Assembly: GCF_000014805.1 (NCBI RefSeq)
Contig: NC_008570.1
Span: 4,019,501 to 4,083,500 of the forward strand
Reading direction: 5' to 3'
Origin: Aeromonas hydrophila subsp. hydrophila ATCC 7966
Lineage (GTDB): Bacteria > Pseudomonadota > Gammaproteobacteria > Enterobacterales > Aeromonadaceae
DNA: 64,000 nucleotides
How positions within the stretch are numbered: position 1 is the stretch's first letter; each line of letters opens with the position of its first letter. The notes below the pieces were generated by a model. It made no database searches, was not told where the DNA came from, and was given only the letters and a program-made list of their open reading frames with translations. Made by a program: the position numbers and the translations under genes. This document shows, piece after piece, positions 1-9,495 of this stretch.

Positions 1-1
1 A

Positions 2-703
2 GAAATAGTTGAGACAGATGATTCAGTTCTAGTATTCATATATCATCAGTCTCTTGCCTCACCAGAGGAGTTAGTAATAGATTATCTGCGTGAACACGAG
101 GAGATAACCAATAAAATCGGCCGAGAGATTACAGGAATAAAGAGCGAAAACAAAATGAAATCTGTATTTCTCCGCTTGAAAGACCGAGATATCATTGAGC
201 AAATACCAGAAAGAAAAGGTTCTGCCGCAGCGTGGAGGAAAACTAGCGGAGTACTTTGGGATGAACTTAAAGTTATCGATGGAAAGATAGTCAATATAGA
301 AAAGGTAATTCAATCTGTCGTCCCTAAAAACATAAACACTTTGTCATCACTTGGCACTGAGTATATACCTTTGATTTTTATGGCGCTCGTAATACAAGCT
401 GTGAGGGGAATACCTACATCGACAGGTGCAGATATGACATCAGCAATAAATAAATACCTAACACCATCTAATAAACCAAAATTCTCAAACAATGTATCCA
501 GAGCATTAAGAGATGCCAGACTTCTAAATCAACCATGGCTTTTCAGCAAGGTAATAAATGTAAAAACAAATAAAAGAACTTTTTCTTTGAACGATAATTG
601 GGAGGATGCTTGGGAAAGCATGTTCAGCCAAAAAATGTCTCCTAGTTTAGGAGTTTTCATTAATCAAGTAAGATCCAGATGTCAATTAGATATCGACATT
701 TAA
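2..703 (+). CDS. C-terminal part of a protein with HTH-like segments (5' end outside window)
   Basis: The frame is open from the first bases of the window to TAA at 701-703, so about 233 C-terminal residues are visible. The ATG at 155 is probably internal, because the codons before it also look coding. Residues about 22-70 (including YLREHEEITNKIGREITG) look like a winged helix-turn-helix such as is found at the C-terminus of AlbA/Schlafen-type ATP-binding proteins; that family link is inference. A second, possibly HTH-like segment lies around residues 125-185. The gene is AT-rich, unlike everything after 1 kb, which suggests horizontal acquisition. The missing N-terminal part decides its function; a defence or regulatory role is possible but unproven. 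Confidence 0.6.
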   Translation, partial: EIVETDDSVLVFIYHQSLASPEELVIDYLREHEEITNKIGREITGIKSENKMKSVFLRLKDRDIIEQIPERKGSAAAWRKTSGVLWDELKVIDGKIVNIEKVIQSVVPKNINTLSSLGTEYIPLIFMALVIQAVRGIPTSTGADMTSAINKYLTPSNKPKFSNNVSRALRDARLLNQPWLFSKVINVKTNKRTFSLNDNWEDAWESMFSQKMSPSLGVFINQVRSRCQLDIDI

Positions 704-942
704 CATTCATGAACGATACTATAACTACCAGATACCGGCCTAAAGCCGGTGTCTGAATCAAACTTCCCCCATATTTGCAATAGCGAACCATACTTTATAT
801 CATCGCACACCAAAAAATTGCCCCCCTTACCTGCTTTATGTTTACACTTTGAGCCGGTATGAAACTCATCGACATCATCACAAGCTGAAACTATAGGTTT
901 CCGCCGATAAATAAATATTTTTATAATGAAATGGCAAGTAAC
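700..942 (-). pseudogene. Possible gene remnant convergent with the preceding gene
   Basis: On the minus strand an open frame of 80 codons runs from a stop at 943-945 down to TAA at 700-702, without ATG, GTG or TTG in a plausible start position. It reads CHFIIKIFIYRRKPIVSAC near its start and SYSIVHEC at its end. In this AT-rich stretch such a long stop-free run is somewhat unexpected, so it may be the 3' tail of a lost gene. No family is recognised. It may equally be chance, and the 15-nt hairpin at about 735-749 lies inside it. Confidence 0.25.
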
Positions 943-1012
943 TTAAATAACCGTCCTCCTCGCCATTGTTATATATACCCCCACTTCTACGACACGCCGA
1001 GGAGGCGTTGAT
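704..1012. other. AT-rich intergenic segment at island/core boundary
   Basis: About 300 bases without a confident gene. It holds a short hairpin (ACCGGC, 5-nt loop, GCCGGT, about 734-750), a possible minus-strand gene remnant, and the AT-rich leader of the next gene ending in an AGGAGG ribosome binding site at about 1000-1005. Base composition changes from AT-rich to GC-rich across this segment. No tRNA, att-like repeat or integrase is visible. Confidence 0.5.
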
Positions 1013-1843
1013 ATGCAGTCACAGACTCACACATTTATCATCAATAGCAGCCCAATGCCCTGCCTGCAGGCCGGTTCCGGTGAGCCGCTGCTGCTGATCC
1101 ATGGCGCGTTGGCCAACCATACCCTCTGGCTCGAACATATCGAGCAGCTCTCACAGCACTACACCGTCTATGCCCCCACCCTGCGCCACTTCGGCGAAGC
1201 GGGCAAAGAGGGGCCTTTCGGCCTTGAGACCCATGCCGGCGATCTGCTCACACTGCTCACACTGCTGGCACAGCTGGCGTGCGGGCCTGTCTATCTGGTC
1301 GGCTGGTCTTATGGCGCGGATGTGGCGCTGACAGCCGCCTTGCAAGCACCGGAACACGTCCGAAGCCTCTATCTGGTGGAGCCGGGCTGCCCGGGGGCGC
1401 TGGATGAGCAGGGGCTCGCCGCCTTTATGGCCGATGCCGGCGCCATGTTCGGCCCTGTGTTTGGTCAGGTTGAAGCTGGGCAGTTGCAAGGGGCGGTGGC
1501 CACCCTGATCGATGGCTCGGGGGGCCGCCCGGGCTACTTTGCCGCGCAACCCCTCAAGTGGCAGCAGGCCCAGCTGGCGGAGGCCGCCAGCCTGCCCAAG
1601 CAGCTGAGACAGAGCGAGCGGCCGGATTGGTCGCCGTCGCGCCTTGCCGCACTCAGCGTGCCCACCTGCATCGTACAGGGCGCACAGACCAGAGCACTGT
1701 TTGCGCAAGTGTGCGAGGCCCTTAGCAACGCCATTCCCGCCTGCCAGCGCCTGCAGGTGGCGGATGTTGGCCATCTCTACCCCATCGAGCAGCCCGCGCT
1801 GTTTGTGCAGCAGTTGCAGCGCTGGTTCAAACAACCGGCATAA
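1013..1843 (+). CDS. Alpha/beta hydrolase fold protein
   Basis: A 276-residue alpha/beta hydrolase. The oxyanion region LLLIHGALANHTLW lies near residues 26-39, the nucleophile elbow is GWSYGAD (GxSxG, Ser near residue 99), and VADVGHLYPIEQP near the C-terminus supplies the catalytic His. An acidic residue in the VEPG or later loop would complete the triad. No signal peptide is evident, so it is probably cytoplasmic. The start is set by AGGAGG a few bases upstream of ATG. A strong bidirectional terminator follows directly. The substrate cannot be deduced; esterase, lipase-like and hydrolase-of-ring-cleavage roles are all open. Confidence 0.85.
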   Translation: MQSQTHTFIINSSPMPCLQAGSGEPLLLIHGALANHTLWLEHIEQLSQHYTVYAPTLRHFGEAGKEGPFGLETHAGDLLTLLTLLAQLACGPVYLVGWSYGADVALTAALQAPEHVRSLYLVEPGCPGALDEQGLAAFMADAGAMFGPVFGQVEAGQLQGAVATLIDGSGGRPGYFAAQPLKWQQAQLAEAASLPKQLRQSERPDWSPSRLAALSVPTCIVQGAQTRALFAQVCEALSNAIPACQRLQVADVGHLYPIEQPALFVQQLQRWFKQPA

Positions 1844-1844
1844 G

Positions 1845-1874
1845 AAAACCGGAACCCAAGGGTTCCGGTTTTTT
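1845..1874. terminator. Bidirectional Rho-independent terminator
   Basis: A 13-bp perfect stem (AAAACCGGAACCC) with a 2-nt loop is followed by T residues on both strands. It serves the hydrolase gene on the plus strand and the convergent secreted-protein gene on the minus strand, whose coding sequence ends just beyond it. Confidence 0.9.
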
Positions 1875-1876
1875 CA

Positions 1877-2986
1877 TCAAGGCATCAGCTGCGGTAATCG
1901 CCCCGGGTGCTGCTTGATAACCGACCAGGGTAGTATGCTCCACTCGGTCAGCTCGCAGTTACGCTCGACACGGGGAAAAGAAGGGTCCAACACTATTCCC
2001 TTCTCTGTCATATACCAAGAGGCATACTCCCAGACTGACGGATCTGCGTAATTGCACTCTTCCGCATCGGGAACCATATCATTGGGGTAGAGCCGCCGAA
2101 ACTCGTTTACGAGCCAAGGGGCCAGATACTTCTCCTTGTACTCAGATGCTGCAGGGTCATACGACCGACTATCGAACTTTACTGGAGCTCCACTACCAAC
2201 CCAGAGCAGGTCTTCGAGTGTCAGCATCTCTCCGGTGGCAAGATTAATGTTTAATGGCGAATCACCAAAGTCAGGGTGTGCACCACCGCAAAAATAGCCG
2301 GTAAAGATACTGGCGCTGAGCAAGTTCGGACTGATGAAACGGGGCGTAACCATCTGGTCGAATTCCCCACCCATAGGGGTACTCATACACTGAAAATAAC
2401 TGGCGACCTCGCTCCACTGACGCTCTGCCAGCACATGATTGAGTTTCCCAAGCGGCTCAGCAGGTAGCCCTGACGTAATGCGAAAATACGCAATTTTGCT
2501 TTGCGGCTCTTGCAGCCATTGCAAGCTATAACCCTGAAATGACTCTCGCTTGCCCGGTTTTAGTGAAAGTCCTTCAAGTCGCATGAGTTCATAAAGATCA
2601 CGCTTACGCCAGCTGACAAGAACCGGATCCTGTATATCAATGGCGCTGCTATCGACCACCTTCAATACCACAGAAATAGGCTTCTTCCCGGCCCATGTTC
2701 CCTGAAGGCCATTACCGGAGCGCTCGAGGAGCATGGCGATCTTTTCGGGTTCACTGTTATCCCACAATTCTGAGAGCTGCAGGGTCTTACCCTCCCACTT
2801 ACCCGACAGGGGAATATCCTTTCGGTACTTGCGGTAGAAGTAACGCCCACTGACCGTACCATCTGATGACGTATCAAGGGTCATCACTACCGGCATTCGT
2901 CCTACCTTGCCCTGATACACCTCACTGGCCTGCGTAACCATAGCTAGCAACAAACAACCCAACCCCAGCCAAAACCTTGCTATCAC
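1877..2986 (-). CDS. Exported protein of unknown function, RsiV/DUF3298-like C-terminus
   Basis: A 369-residue protein starting with GTG behind AGGAG. The N-terminal segment ends in MVTQAS and looks like a signal peptide, so it is probably periplasmic. Residues about 25-110 contain repeated Gly/Tyr-rich beta-like motifs (SGRYFYRKYRKDIPLSG, LQGTWAGKKPISVVL). The part after about residue 200 (GYFCGGAHPDFGDSPLNINLATGEMLTLEDLLW) matches the general pattern of DUF3298/RsiV-type domains, where a CGGAHP-like motif precedes a beta region. The role is unknown; lysozyme-sensor or cell-wall-associated functions are known for that superfamily but are only inference here. Confidence 0.7.
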   Translation of the reverse strand: MIARFWLGLGCLLLAMVTQASEVYQGKVGRMPVVMTLDTSSDGTVSGRYFYRKYRKDIPLSGKWEGKTLQLSELWDNSEPEKIAMLLERSGNGLQGTWAGKKPISVVLKVVDSSAIDIQDPVLVSWRKRDLYELMRLEGLSLKPGKRESFQGYSLQWLQEPQSKIAYFRITSGLPAEPLGKLNHVLAERQWSEVASYFQCMSTPMGGEFDQMVTPRFISPNLLSASIFTGYFCGGAHPDFGDSPLNINLATGEMLTLEDLLWVGSGAPVKFDSRSYDPAASEYKEKYLAPWLVNEFRRLYPNDMVPDAEECNYADPSVWEYASWYMTEKGIVLDPSFPRVERNCELTEWSILPWSVIKQHPGRLPQLMP

Positions 2987-3286
2987 CCTTCTCTCCTGTG
3001 TTGTGGCTATTGTCCATCCTCACGCTGCCCACTCATCAGAGTGGGCATATTGAAATTTTCTCTCGCAGAAATGGGCAATCAACAGATGAAAAAGGAACCA
3101 TACGGTTCCGGCTTTCATCATGCCAACCCAAACACGAGCAAGACAAGCAATTAAGCCCGGTTTTTAACTTCTTTCAGACCGCAGAAAGGATCTTTGGCAT
3201 CTAGAGCGTCTTCGATACGGATCTGTCGCTTGTACTGGCAAAAAAGCCCCGCATCGCGGGGCTTTTTGTTATCTGCAATAGCCGAC
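2987..3286. other. Intergenic region with two hairpins, a terminator and a coding-like tail
   Basis: Reading on the minus strand from putP, this 300-base stretch has the putP terminator (3241-3267), then a segment at 3151-3234 that reads as a plausible protein tail (YKRQIRIEDALDAKDPF, then a few residues ending KNRA), then a terminator-like hairpin (GGAACC/GGTTCC with a T-run, 3089-3109). An 8-bp perfect hairpin (GCCCACTC, 3027-3046) lies in the leader of the secreted-protein gene. No complete gene is visible. Confidence 0.45.
3241..3267 (-). terminator. Terminator of putP
   Basis: A 12-bp stem (AAAAAGCCCCGC) with a 3-nt loop and flanking A/T tracts lies 19 bases past the putP stop codon. 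The symmetry would allow termination from either side. Confidence 0.9.
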
Positions 3287-4804
3287 TCAGTTGACCGTAA
3301 CCGGCTGACCCAGCGCATCCGGCGGGGTCTGGAACTCGCGCTCGGCGTCGTCGAAGCGCTCCAGCATGGCCTTGGAGGGGGCCTTGTCCAGCAGGCTGAA
3401 CACCACGATGGCGAGTCCGGAGAAGAGGAAGCCCGGGATGATTTCATAGAGCCCCAGCCAGCCGAACTGCTTCCAGACGATGACGGTCAGGGCACCCACC
3501 AGCATGCCCGCCAGAGCGCCGTTGCGGGTCATTCGCGACCAGAGCACGGAGAGCAGCACCACGGGGCCGAAGGCCGCGCCAAAGCCGGCCCAGGCGTAGC
3601 TCACCAGCCCCAGCACCCGGTTTTCCGGGTTCATCGCGACGGCGATGGCGATGAGCGCGATCACCAGCACCATGGCACGACCGACCCACACCAGCTCCTG
3701 CTGGGAGGCGTTCTTGCGCAGGAACGGCTTGTAGAGATCCTCGGTGATGGCGCTGGAGCAGACCAGCAGCTGGCAACTGAGGGTACTCATCACCGCCGCC
3801 AGGATGGCGGAGAGCAGCACGCCGGCTATCCAGGGGTTGAATAGGATCTTGGAGAGCTCGATGAAGACCCGCTCCGGGTTGCCGGTGACGCCGGCCGCCT
3901 GCTCGGTGAAGGTGGAGAAGTAGGCCAGGCCGAAGAAGCCGATGGCCACGGCGCCGCCCAGGCACAGCACCATCCAGGTCATGCTGATGCGGCGGGCATT
4001 GGCCATGGAGTGGTGGGAATCCGCCGCCATGAAGCGCGCCAGGATGTGGGGCTGACCGAAGTAGCCCAGGCCCCAGGCCATCAGCGAGATGATGGCGATG
4101 AAGTCCAGGTTCTTGAACATGTCGAGGTTGCTGGCGTTCTGCGCCGCCACCTGCACCATGGCGGTGTCGATGCCGCCCACCGCGATGATGACGAACACCG
4201 GGGTGAGGATCAGGGCGAAGATCATCAGGGTGGCCTGCACCGTATCGGTCCAGCTCACCGCGAGGAAGCCGCCGAAGAAGGTGTAGGTGATGGTGGCCGC
4301 GGCGCCGACCCAGAGGGCGGTGTCATAGCTCATGCCGAAGGTGCTCTCGAACAGGCGGGCACCGGCCACCACGCCGGAGGCGCAGTAGATGGTGAAGAAC
4401 AGCAGGATCACCAGGGCGGAGAGGATGCGCAGCACCCGGCTCTTGTCCTCGAAGCGGTAGGTGAAGTAGTCCGGCAGGGTCAGGGCATTGCGGTTCTTCT
4501 CGGTATGCACCCGCAGCCGGCCGGCGACCCAGCGCCAGTTGAGATAGGCCCCCAGAGTGAGGCCGATGGCGATCCAGCTCTCGGAGATACCGCCGATGAA
4601 GACGGCGCCCGGCAGGCCCATCAGGAGCCAGCCGCTCATGTCGGAGGCGCCGGCGGAGAGGGCGGTCACCCAGCTCCCCATCCGGCGGCCGCCGAGAATG
4701 TAGTCGTCAAAGTTGCGGGTGGCGCGATAGGCGATAAAGCCGATCAGGACCATCCCGAGGATGTACACCAGAAAGGTGATGAGCATGGGTGTGCTGGCTG
4801 TCAT
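3287..4804 (-). CDS. putP: Sodium/proline symporter
   Basis: A 505-residue solute:sodium symporter, close to the usual PutP length of about 500. It imports proline with Na+ across the inner membrane. About 13 hydrophobic segments are visible. The family signatures near residues 40-75 (DYILGGRRMGSWVTALSAGA, then DMSGWLLMGLPGA) match PutP, where Na+ and proline sites lie in TM1 and TM2. ATG follows GGAG. No putA lies beside it, so proline catabolism is encoded elsewhere if present. Other SSS-family substrates cannot be fully excluded, but PutP is much the best fit. Confidence 0.93.
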   Translation of the reverse strand: MTASTPMLITFLVYILGMVLIGFIAYRATRNFDDYILGGRRMGSWVTALSAGASDMSGWLLMGLPGAVFIGGISESWIAIGLTLGAYLNWRWVAGRLRVHTEKNRNALTLPDYFTYRFEDKSRVLRILSALVILLFFTIYCASGVVAGARLFESTFGMSYDTALWVGAAATITYTFFGGFLAVSWTDTVQATLMIFALILTPVFVIIAVGGIDTAMVQVAAQNASNLDMFKNLDFIAIISLMAWGLGYFGQPHILARFMAADSHHSMANARRISMTWMVLCLGGAVAIGFFGLAYFSTFTEQAAGVTGNPERVFIELSKILFNPWIAGVLLSAILAAVMSTLSCQLLVCSSAITEDLYKPFLRKNASQQELVWVGRAMVLVIALIAIAVAMNPENRVLGLVSYAWAGFGAAFGPVVLLSVLWSRMTRNGALAGMLVGALTVIVWKQFGWLGLYEIIPGFLFSGLAIVVFSLLDKAPSKAMLERFDDAEREFQTPPDALGQPVTVN

Positions 4805-5045
4805 TCAAAACTCCGTTATGTGACGTGTGTACCCGTTCTGACGGCGGGCTCTTCCTTAAAAAAACCGCCCTAGCTTAATCAGCAGATCCCATGACCTCAA
4901 CCTTTTTTAACAAACAGAAAACACAATATAAACGTTTCATCTTTAACCAACAGACCAGCTTTGCCCCGTTCCGCCAGATTTTATCCTGACGCAGCAACTG
5001 CTTATCCGCCGGGCACGAGCAGTGGCACAGCTCCGCCACGACCGC
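4805..5045. other. putP upstream region
   Basis: About 240 bases between putP and the transpeptidase terminator. The sequence nearest putP is AT-rich and should contain its promoter, but no confident -35/-10 pair or operator is seen. Open frames crossing this region are continuations of antisense frames. Confidence 0.4.
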
Positions 5046-5074
5046 AAAAAAAAGCCCCGACCAGAGGTCGGGGC
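5046..5074 (-). terminator. Terminator of the L,D-transpeptidase gene
   Basis: A 9-bp stem (GCCCCGACC) with a 3-nt AGA loop is followed on the minus strand by eight T residues. Confidence 0.92.
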
Positions 5075-5092
5075 CATGTTGGCAAGCACCAA

Positions 5093-6019
5093 TCAGCGAT
5101 TGATCGCGATCGGCATGCCGCTGCGCTGCTCCAGCGCCTGCTTGACCAGCTGGGAGTCGCTGTCGGCGTGGGCGATGAAGCGGGTCACCGCCGGGGTCAT
5201 CGGCAGCGGCGCAGGCAGGCTGGAGTTGAACTCCTCCTGATTGCGGGAGAGCGGCTGATGCACTTCCAGGTAGCGGCGGCCATCCGGCTCGACGCTGGCC
5301 TTGATCGGCTGGTTGACGAACTGGACGCGGGTACCGACCGGTACCTTCTTGAACAGGTATTCGATGTCGTCGTTGCGCAGGCGCACGCAGCCGTGGCTCA
5401 CCCGCAGACCGATGCCGAACTGGGCGTTGGTGCCGTGGATGGCGTACATCTTGCCGATGTAGAGCGCGAACAGCCCCATGGGGTTGTCCGGGCCGGCCGG
5501 CCACACCGCCGGCAGGCTTTCACCACGGGCGGCATATTCGGCATGCATCTTGGCGGTCGGGGTCCAGGTCGGGCCCGCCTTCTTGCGCTGCACGCTGGTC
5601 ACCCAGTTTTCCGGGGTGTCGGTGCCGAGCTGGCCGATGCCGATGGGCAGCACTTCCACCACCTTCTTGCCTTTCGGGTAGTAGTAGAGGCGCATCTCGG
5701 CCACGTTCAGCACGATGCCTTCACGGGGCGCATCCGGCAGGATCAGCTGGTGCGGCACGATCAGCTTCTCGCCGGTCTGCAGCAGCAGGGGATCCGCCTT
5801 GGGGTTGGCCTCCAGCATGTTGGTCAGCCCCAGCTGGAATTTGGCGGCGGCGGCCTCCAGCGGCTGGCCGTTTTCTTCGGCCGGGACCACGTATTCCAGA
5901 TTTTCACCCACTAGGCGGCTGTTGGCCGCAGGCAGGGCGTATTCAACAGCGAGCGCAGGCGCGGCGCCCAAGAGGAGGCTGCAGCACAGCGCGGCCGCAG
6001 TATTGTGGAGGAGCTTCAT
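5093..6019 (-). CDS. L,D-transpeptidase, YkuD family (ErfK/YbiS type)
   Basis: A 308-residue exported enzyme when started at the ATG at 6019, which has AGGAAAG just upstream and begins a clear signal peptide ([19 protein letters not shown], cleaved near ALA). A longer frame from 6127 would put a non-signal extension in front and is rejected. After an N-terminal LysM-like region ([23 protein letters not shown]), the YkuD catalytic motif [20 protein letters not shown] is present with the expected His and Cys. Family members form 3-3 crosslinks in peptidoglycan or attach Braun-type lipoprotein. Which of these it does cannot be told from sequence. Confidence 0.92.
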   Translation of the reverse strand: MKLLHNTAAALCCSLLLGAAPALAVEYALPAANSRLVGENLEYVVPAEENGQPLEAAAAKFQLGLTNMLEANPKADPLLLQTGEKLIVPHQLILPDAPREGIVLNVAEMRLYYYPKGKKVVEVLPIGIGQLGTDTPENWVTSVQRKKAGPTWTPTAKMHAEYAARGESLPAVWPAGPDNPMGLFALYIGKMYAIHGTNAQFGIGLRVSHGCVRLRNDDIEYLFKKVPVGTRVQFVNQPIKASVEPDGRRYLEVHQPLSRNQEEFNSSLPAPLPMTPAVTRFIAHADSDSQLVKQALEQRSGMPIAINR

Positions 6020-6206
6020 AACTTTCCTGTAATGGATGACGTGGTTCAAGACTCTGGGCTGACCCGGGAGCGGCGGGCGATCCGGGGGGCGAAGAGAAGG
6101 CCGCCATTTTTCTCCTCTGCCGGACAAATTTCAACTGACAAGTGGCGGCGGGTCGGCGATTAATATCGCTTTTTTTATCCGCCGCCAGCCCCTGCCGGTC
6201 GGTCGT

Positions 6207-7448
6207 TTACCCCTTTTGCCAGGCGCGCATATCGTAACCTGTGGGAGATTGGTGCAACCGCAGATGAAATTGCTCAATGATGGCAAAGATGTGGTCGAAA
6301 ATGTCGGCCTGGATCCCTTCGTAATCGGCCCAGGCGGTGGTCGCCGTGAAGCAGTAGATCTCCAGCGGCAGGCCGTCCGAGGTCGGTGCCAGCTGGCGCA
6401 CCATCAGGGTCATGTCCTTGCGAATGCCGGGGTGGGCGCGCAGGTAGGCGTCCAGATAGGCGCGCAGGGTACCGAGGTTGGTGAGGTGACGACCGTTGAT
6501 GGGGCAGCTGATGGCGTCGCTCAACTGCTGGTTGTAGGCGCTCAGCTCCTGCTCCTTGCGGCTCAGATAGGGCGCCAGTAGCTGGGCCTGCTTGAGCTGC
6601 AGCTGCTCGTCCGCCGTCAGGAAACGCACGCTGGTCATGTCGATGTTGACACTGCGCTTGATGCGCCGGCCACCCGACTCCGTCATCCCCTGCCAGTTCT
6701 TGAAGGAGTCGGAGATGAGGGCATAGGTGGGGATGGTGGTGATGGTCTTGTCCCAGTTCGACACCTTGACCGTGGTGAGGCCGATGTCGGTCACCTCGCC
6801 ATCGGCGCCGTACTTGTCCATCTGCAGCCAGTCACCGACGCTCAGCATGCGGTTGGCGGAGAGCTGGATGCCGGCCACCAGCCCGAGGATGGGATCCTTG
6901 AACACCAACATCAACACCGCGGTCATGGCACCCAGACCGCTGAACAGGAACAGCGGCGACTTGCCGAGCAGCAGGGCGATCATCAGGATGCCCACCAGGA
7001 TGCTGCCCACCAGTTTCACCCCCTGGAAGATACCGCGCAGGGGCAGATCCCGCCCGAGCCGGGTGTAGCGGCTCACCGACAGCATGCAGTCGAGCAGGGC
7101 AAACAGGGAGAGCAGCAGGAACAGCAGGATCCAGAGCTGGGCCACCATCTCGATCAGTTGCAGGCTGTCGGAGTTGCGCGGCAGCCAGATCTCGGCCTGG
7201 CCGAGCAGCACGGCCCCCTGCAGCACGAAGGCGAGCCGGTAGAACAGCCGCTGTTGCAGCTGGGGCGGCAGCCACACCTGCTTGGTCTTGCCGAGCACCC
7301 CCACCAGCCGCACCAGCAGCACCCGGTGCAGCAGCATGTGCAGCAGCAGCGAGGTGAGCACGATAAAGCCCAGAGCGATCACCAGCCCCATCATGCCGGT
7401 TACCTCCAGCCCGAGCCCGGCCAGCCAGCGAAAAAACATCTCCTTCAT
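6207..7448 (-). CDS. ybdG: MscS-family mechanosensitive channel, YbdG-like
   Basis: A 413-residue inner-membrane protein with about five hydrophobic segments before the MscS core. The pore-lining helix region FSGLGAMTAVLMLVFKDPIL and the beta domain VGDWLQMDKYGADGEVTDIG are typical, as is NWDKTITTIPTYALISDSFK after it. This long-N-terminus architecture fits YbdG/MscM, which releases solutes on hypo-osmotic shock. ATG follows AGGAGG. It lies downstream of ackA on the same strand, separated by a hairpin, so it is probably its own transcription unit. Confidence 0.85.
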   Translation of the reverse strand: MKEMFFRWLAGLGLEVTGMMGLVIALGFIVLTSLLLHMLLHRVLLVRLVGVLGKTKQVWLPPQLQQRLFYRLAFVLQGAVLLGQAEIWLPRNSDSLQLIEMVAQLWILLFLLLSLFALLDCMLSVSRYTRLGRDLPLRGIFQGVKLVGSILVGILMIALLLGKSPLFLFSGLGAMTAVLMLVFKDPILGLVAGIQLSANRMLSVGDWLQMDKYGADGEVTDIGLTTVKVSNWDKTITTIPTYALISDSFKNWQGMTESGGRRIKRSVNIDMTSVRFLTADEQLQLKQAQLLAPYLSRKEQELSAYNQQLSDAISCPINGRHLTNLGTLRAYLDAYLRAHPGIRKDMTLMVRQLAPTSDGLPLEIYCFTATTAWADYEGIQADIFDHIFAIIEQFHLRLHQSPTGYDMRAWQKG

Positions 7449-7536
7449 CCCATCCTCCTGTGCGTGAAACTGCGGTCAGGGTACGTATCTGCCACCCCAT
7501 GTCAAATGACAGCCGGCGCCACGGCCGCCACAAACG

Positions 7537-7564
7537 ACAACGCCCGGCAGGGGCCGGGCGTTGT
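7537..7564 (-). terminator. Hairpin after ackA
   Basis: A 12-bp perfect stem (ACAACGCCCGGC) with a 4-nt loop starts 18 bases beyond the ackA stop codon. The T-tract is poor, so termination may be partial. Confidence 0.65.
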
Positions 7565-7581
7565 CTGGGAGCGAGGGGGCG

Positions 7582-8781
7582 TTAGCCGACCAGGCTCAGG
7601 GCATCGCGGGCGATAACCAGCTCTTCGTTGGTGGGCATCACCAGCGCCAGGCGGCTGCCTTCGGCCGTGATGGGGCCTTCACCGCCCAGCACCGCGGCGT
7701 TGTTGGCTTCCTTGTCGATCTTGAAGCCGAACAGGGCCAGACGGGCCAGCACCATCTCGCGCACCATGGCGGCGTTTTCACCGATACCGCCGGTGAACAC
7801 CAGGGCGTCCAGACGACCATCCATGGCGGCAGCGTAGGCGCCGACATACTTGGCCACCCGGTAGGTGAACACGTCCAGCGCGCGCTTGGCACCGGCGTCG
7901 GTGGCGTAGTTGGTGGTGACGTAGCGGCAGTCGCTGCTCGCCTCGGTCATGCCCAGCAGGCCGGACTCGCGGGTCAGGGTGTGGTTGATCTGCTCCACGC
8001 TGTAACCGAGCTGGTCGTGCATAAAGAAGACTACAGCGGGGTCTATGTCGCCGGAGCGGGTGCCCATCGCCAGCCCTTCCAGCGGGGTCAGGCCCATGGA
8101 GGTGTCGACGGATTCGCCGCCACGGATGGCGCAGACGGAGGCGCCGTTACCCAGGTGGCAGTTGATGATGTTGAGCTCTGCCAGCGGCTTGCCCAGCGCC
8201 TTGGCGGTCTCTTCCGCGATGAAGCGGTGGGAGGTGCCGTGGGCGCCGTAACGACGGATGCCGTTCTCTTTGTAGAGCTTGTAGGGCAGCGCGTAGAGGT
8301 AGGCTTCCTGTGGCAGGGTCTGGTGGAAGGCGGTGTCGAACACGGCCACGTTCTTCTCTGCCAGCGCCGGGAACACCTTGAGCGCGGCACGGATGCCGAT
8401 GAGGTGCGCCGGGTTGTGCAGGGGGGCGAACGGAATGGCGGCTTCGATGCCGGCAATCACGCCGTCATCAATGCGAACAGAACGGGAGAACTGCTCGCCA
8501 CCGTGCACGATGCGGTGACCGATGGCCACCAGCTGCTCGGCCAGAGTCGGATCCTGCGGCAGGATGTGACCCACGATGTGGTCGAGGGCCTCCTGGTGCG
8601 CGGCGCCCGCGCCCAGCATGGCTTCGCCCTTGACCCCGTGGAGTTTCCATTTGATACGTGCATCATCCAGATTGAAGCATTCGGCCAGGCCGGACAGCAT
8701 GTCCTCACCTGTTTCGGCGTCCATTACGGCAAATTTCAGGGAAGAGCTACCGCAGTTAAGGATCAATACCAACTTGCTCAT
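7582..8781 (-). CDS. ackA: Acetate kinase
   Basis: A 399-residue acetate kinase, the usual length, converting acetyl phosphate and ADP to acetate and ATP. The N-terminal phosphate-binding motif [16 protein letters not shown], the signature [16 protein letters not shown] segment ([14 protein letters not shown]), [11 protein letters not shown] and [14 protein letters not shown] are all present. The start ATG has AGGAAG 9 bases upstream. A phosphotransacetylase gene normally accompanies ackA in a pair, but none is adjacent here: upstream is a YhcH-like gene and downstream a channel. It may therefore be a second copy or a split pathway. Confidence 0.97.
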   Translation of the reverse strand: MSKLVLILNCGSSSLKFAVMDAETGEDMLSGLAECFNLDDARIKWKLHGVKGEAMLGAGAAHQEALDHIVGHILPQDPTLAEQLVAIGHRIVHGGEQFSRSVRIDDGVIAGIEAAIPFAPLHNPAHLIGIRAALKVFPALAEKNVAVFDTAFHQTLPQEAYLYALPYKLYKENGIRRYGAHGTSHRFIAEETAKALGKPLAELNIINCHLGNGASVCAIRGGESVDTSMGLTPLEGLAMGTRSGDIDPAVVFFMHDQLGYSVEQINHTLTRESGLLGMTEASSDCRYVTTNYATDAGAKRALDVFTYRVAKYVGAYAAAMDGRLDALVFTGGIGENAAMVREMVLARLALFGFKIDKEANNAAVLGGEGPITAEGSRLALVMPTNEELVIARDALSLVG

Positions 8782-8955
8782 GTTCTACATCTTCCTGTGC
8801 TTCGGCTTTATGCCGACAGTGTCGTGTCATCCAAAGTGGATGGGATTCCCCTGCCGGGGGCTTATGGTCGCAGGAAAGTGCGCCCAATTTTTCAATATGT
8901 TAAGTGCAAATCCGGATGATTCCGGGCACTCGTCTCAGCCAGGCTGCGCCAGCGG

Positions 8956-9435
<480 letters not shown>

Positions 9436-9471
9436 TTAGGTGTATTCAGGCGACATCTTAGCCGCAAAATG

Positions 9472-9495
9472 AAAAAGGACCCTGTTGAGGTCCTT
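9472..9495 (-). terminator. Terminator of candidate small RNA
   Basis: A 7-bp stem (AAGGACC) with a 7-nt loop is followed by five T residues on the minus strand. It lies upstream of the YhcH-like gene, so it terminates something other than an annotated protein gene. Confidence 0.75.

Noticed and set aside
7561..8919. A 452-codon open frame opposite ackA
   Set aside because: ackA is unmistakable on the other strand. The antisense frame is His/Gly/Val-rich and lacks recognisable domains.
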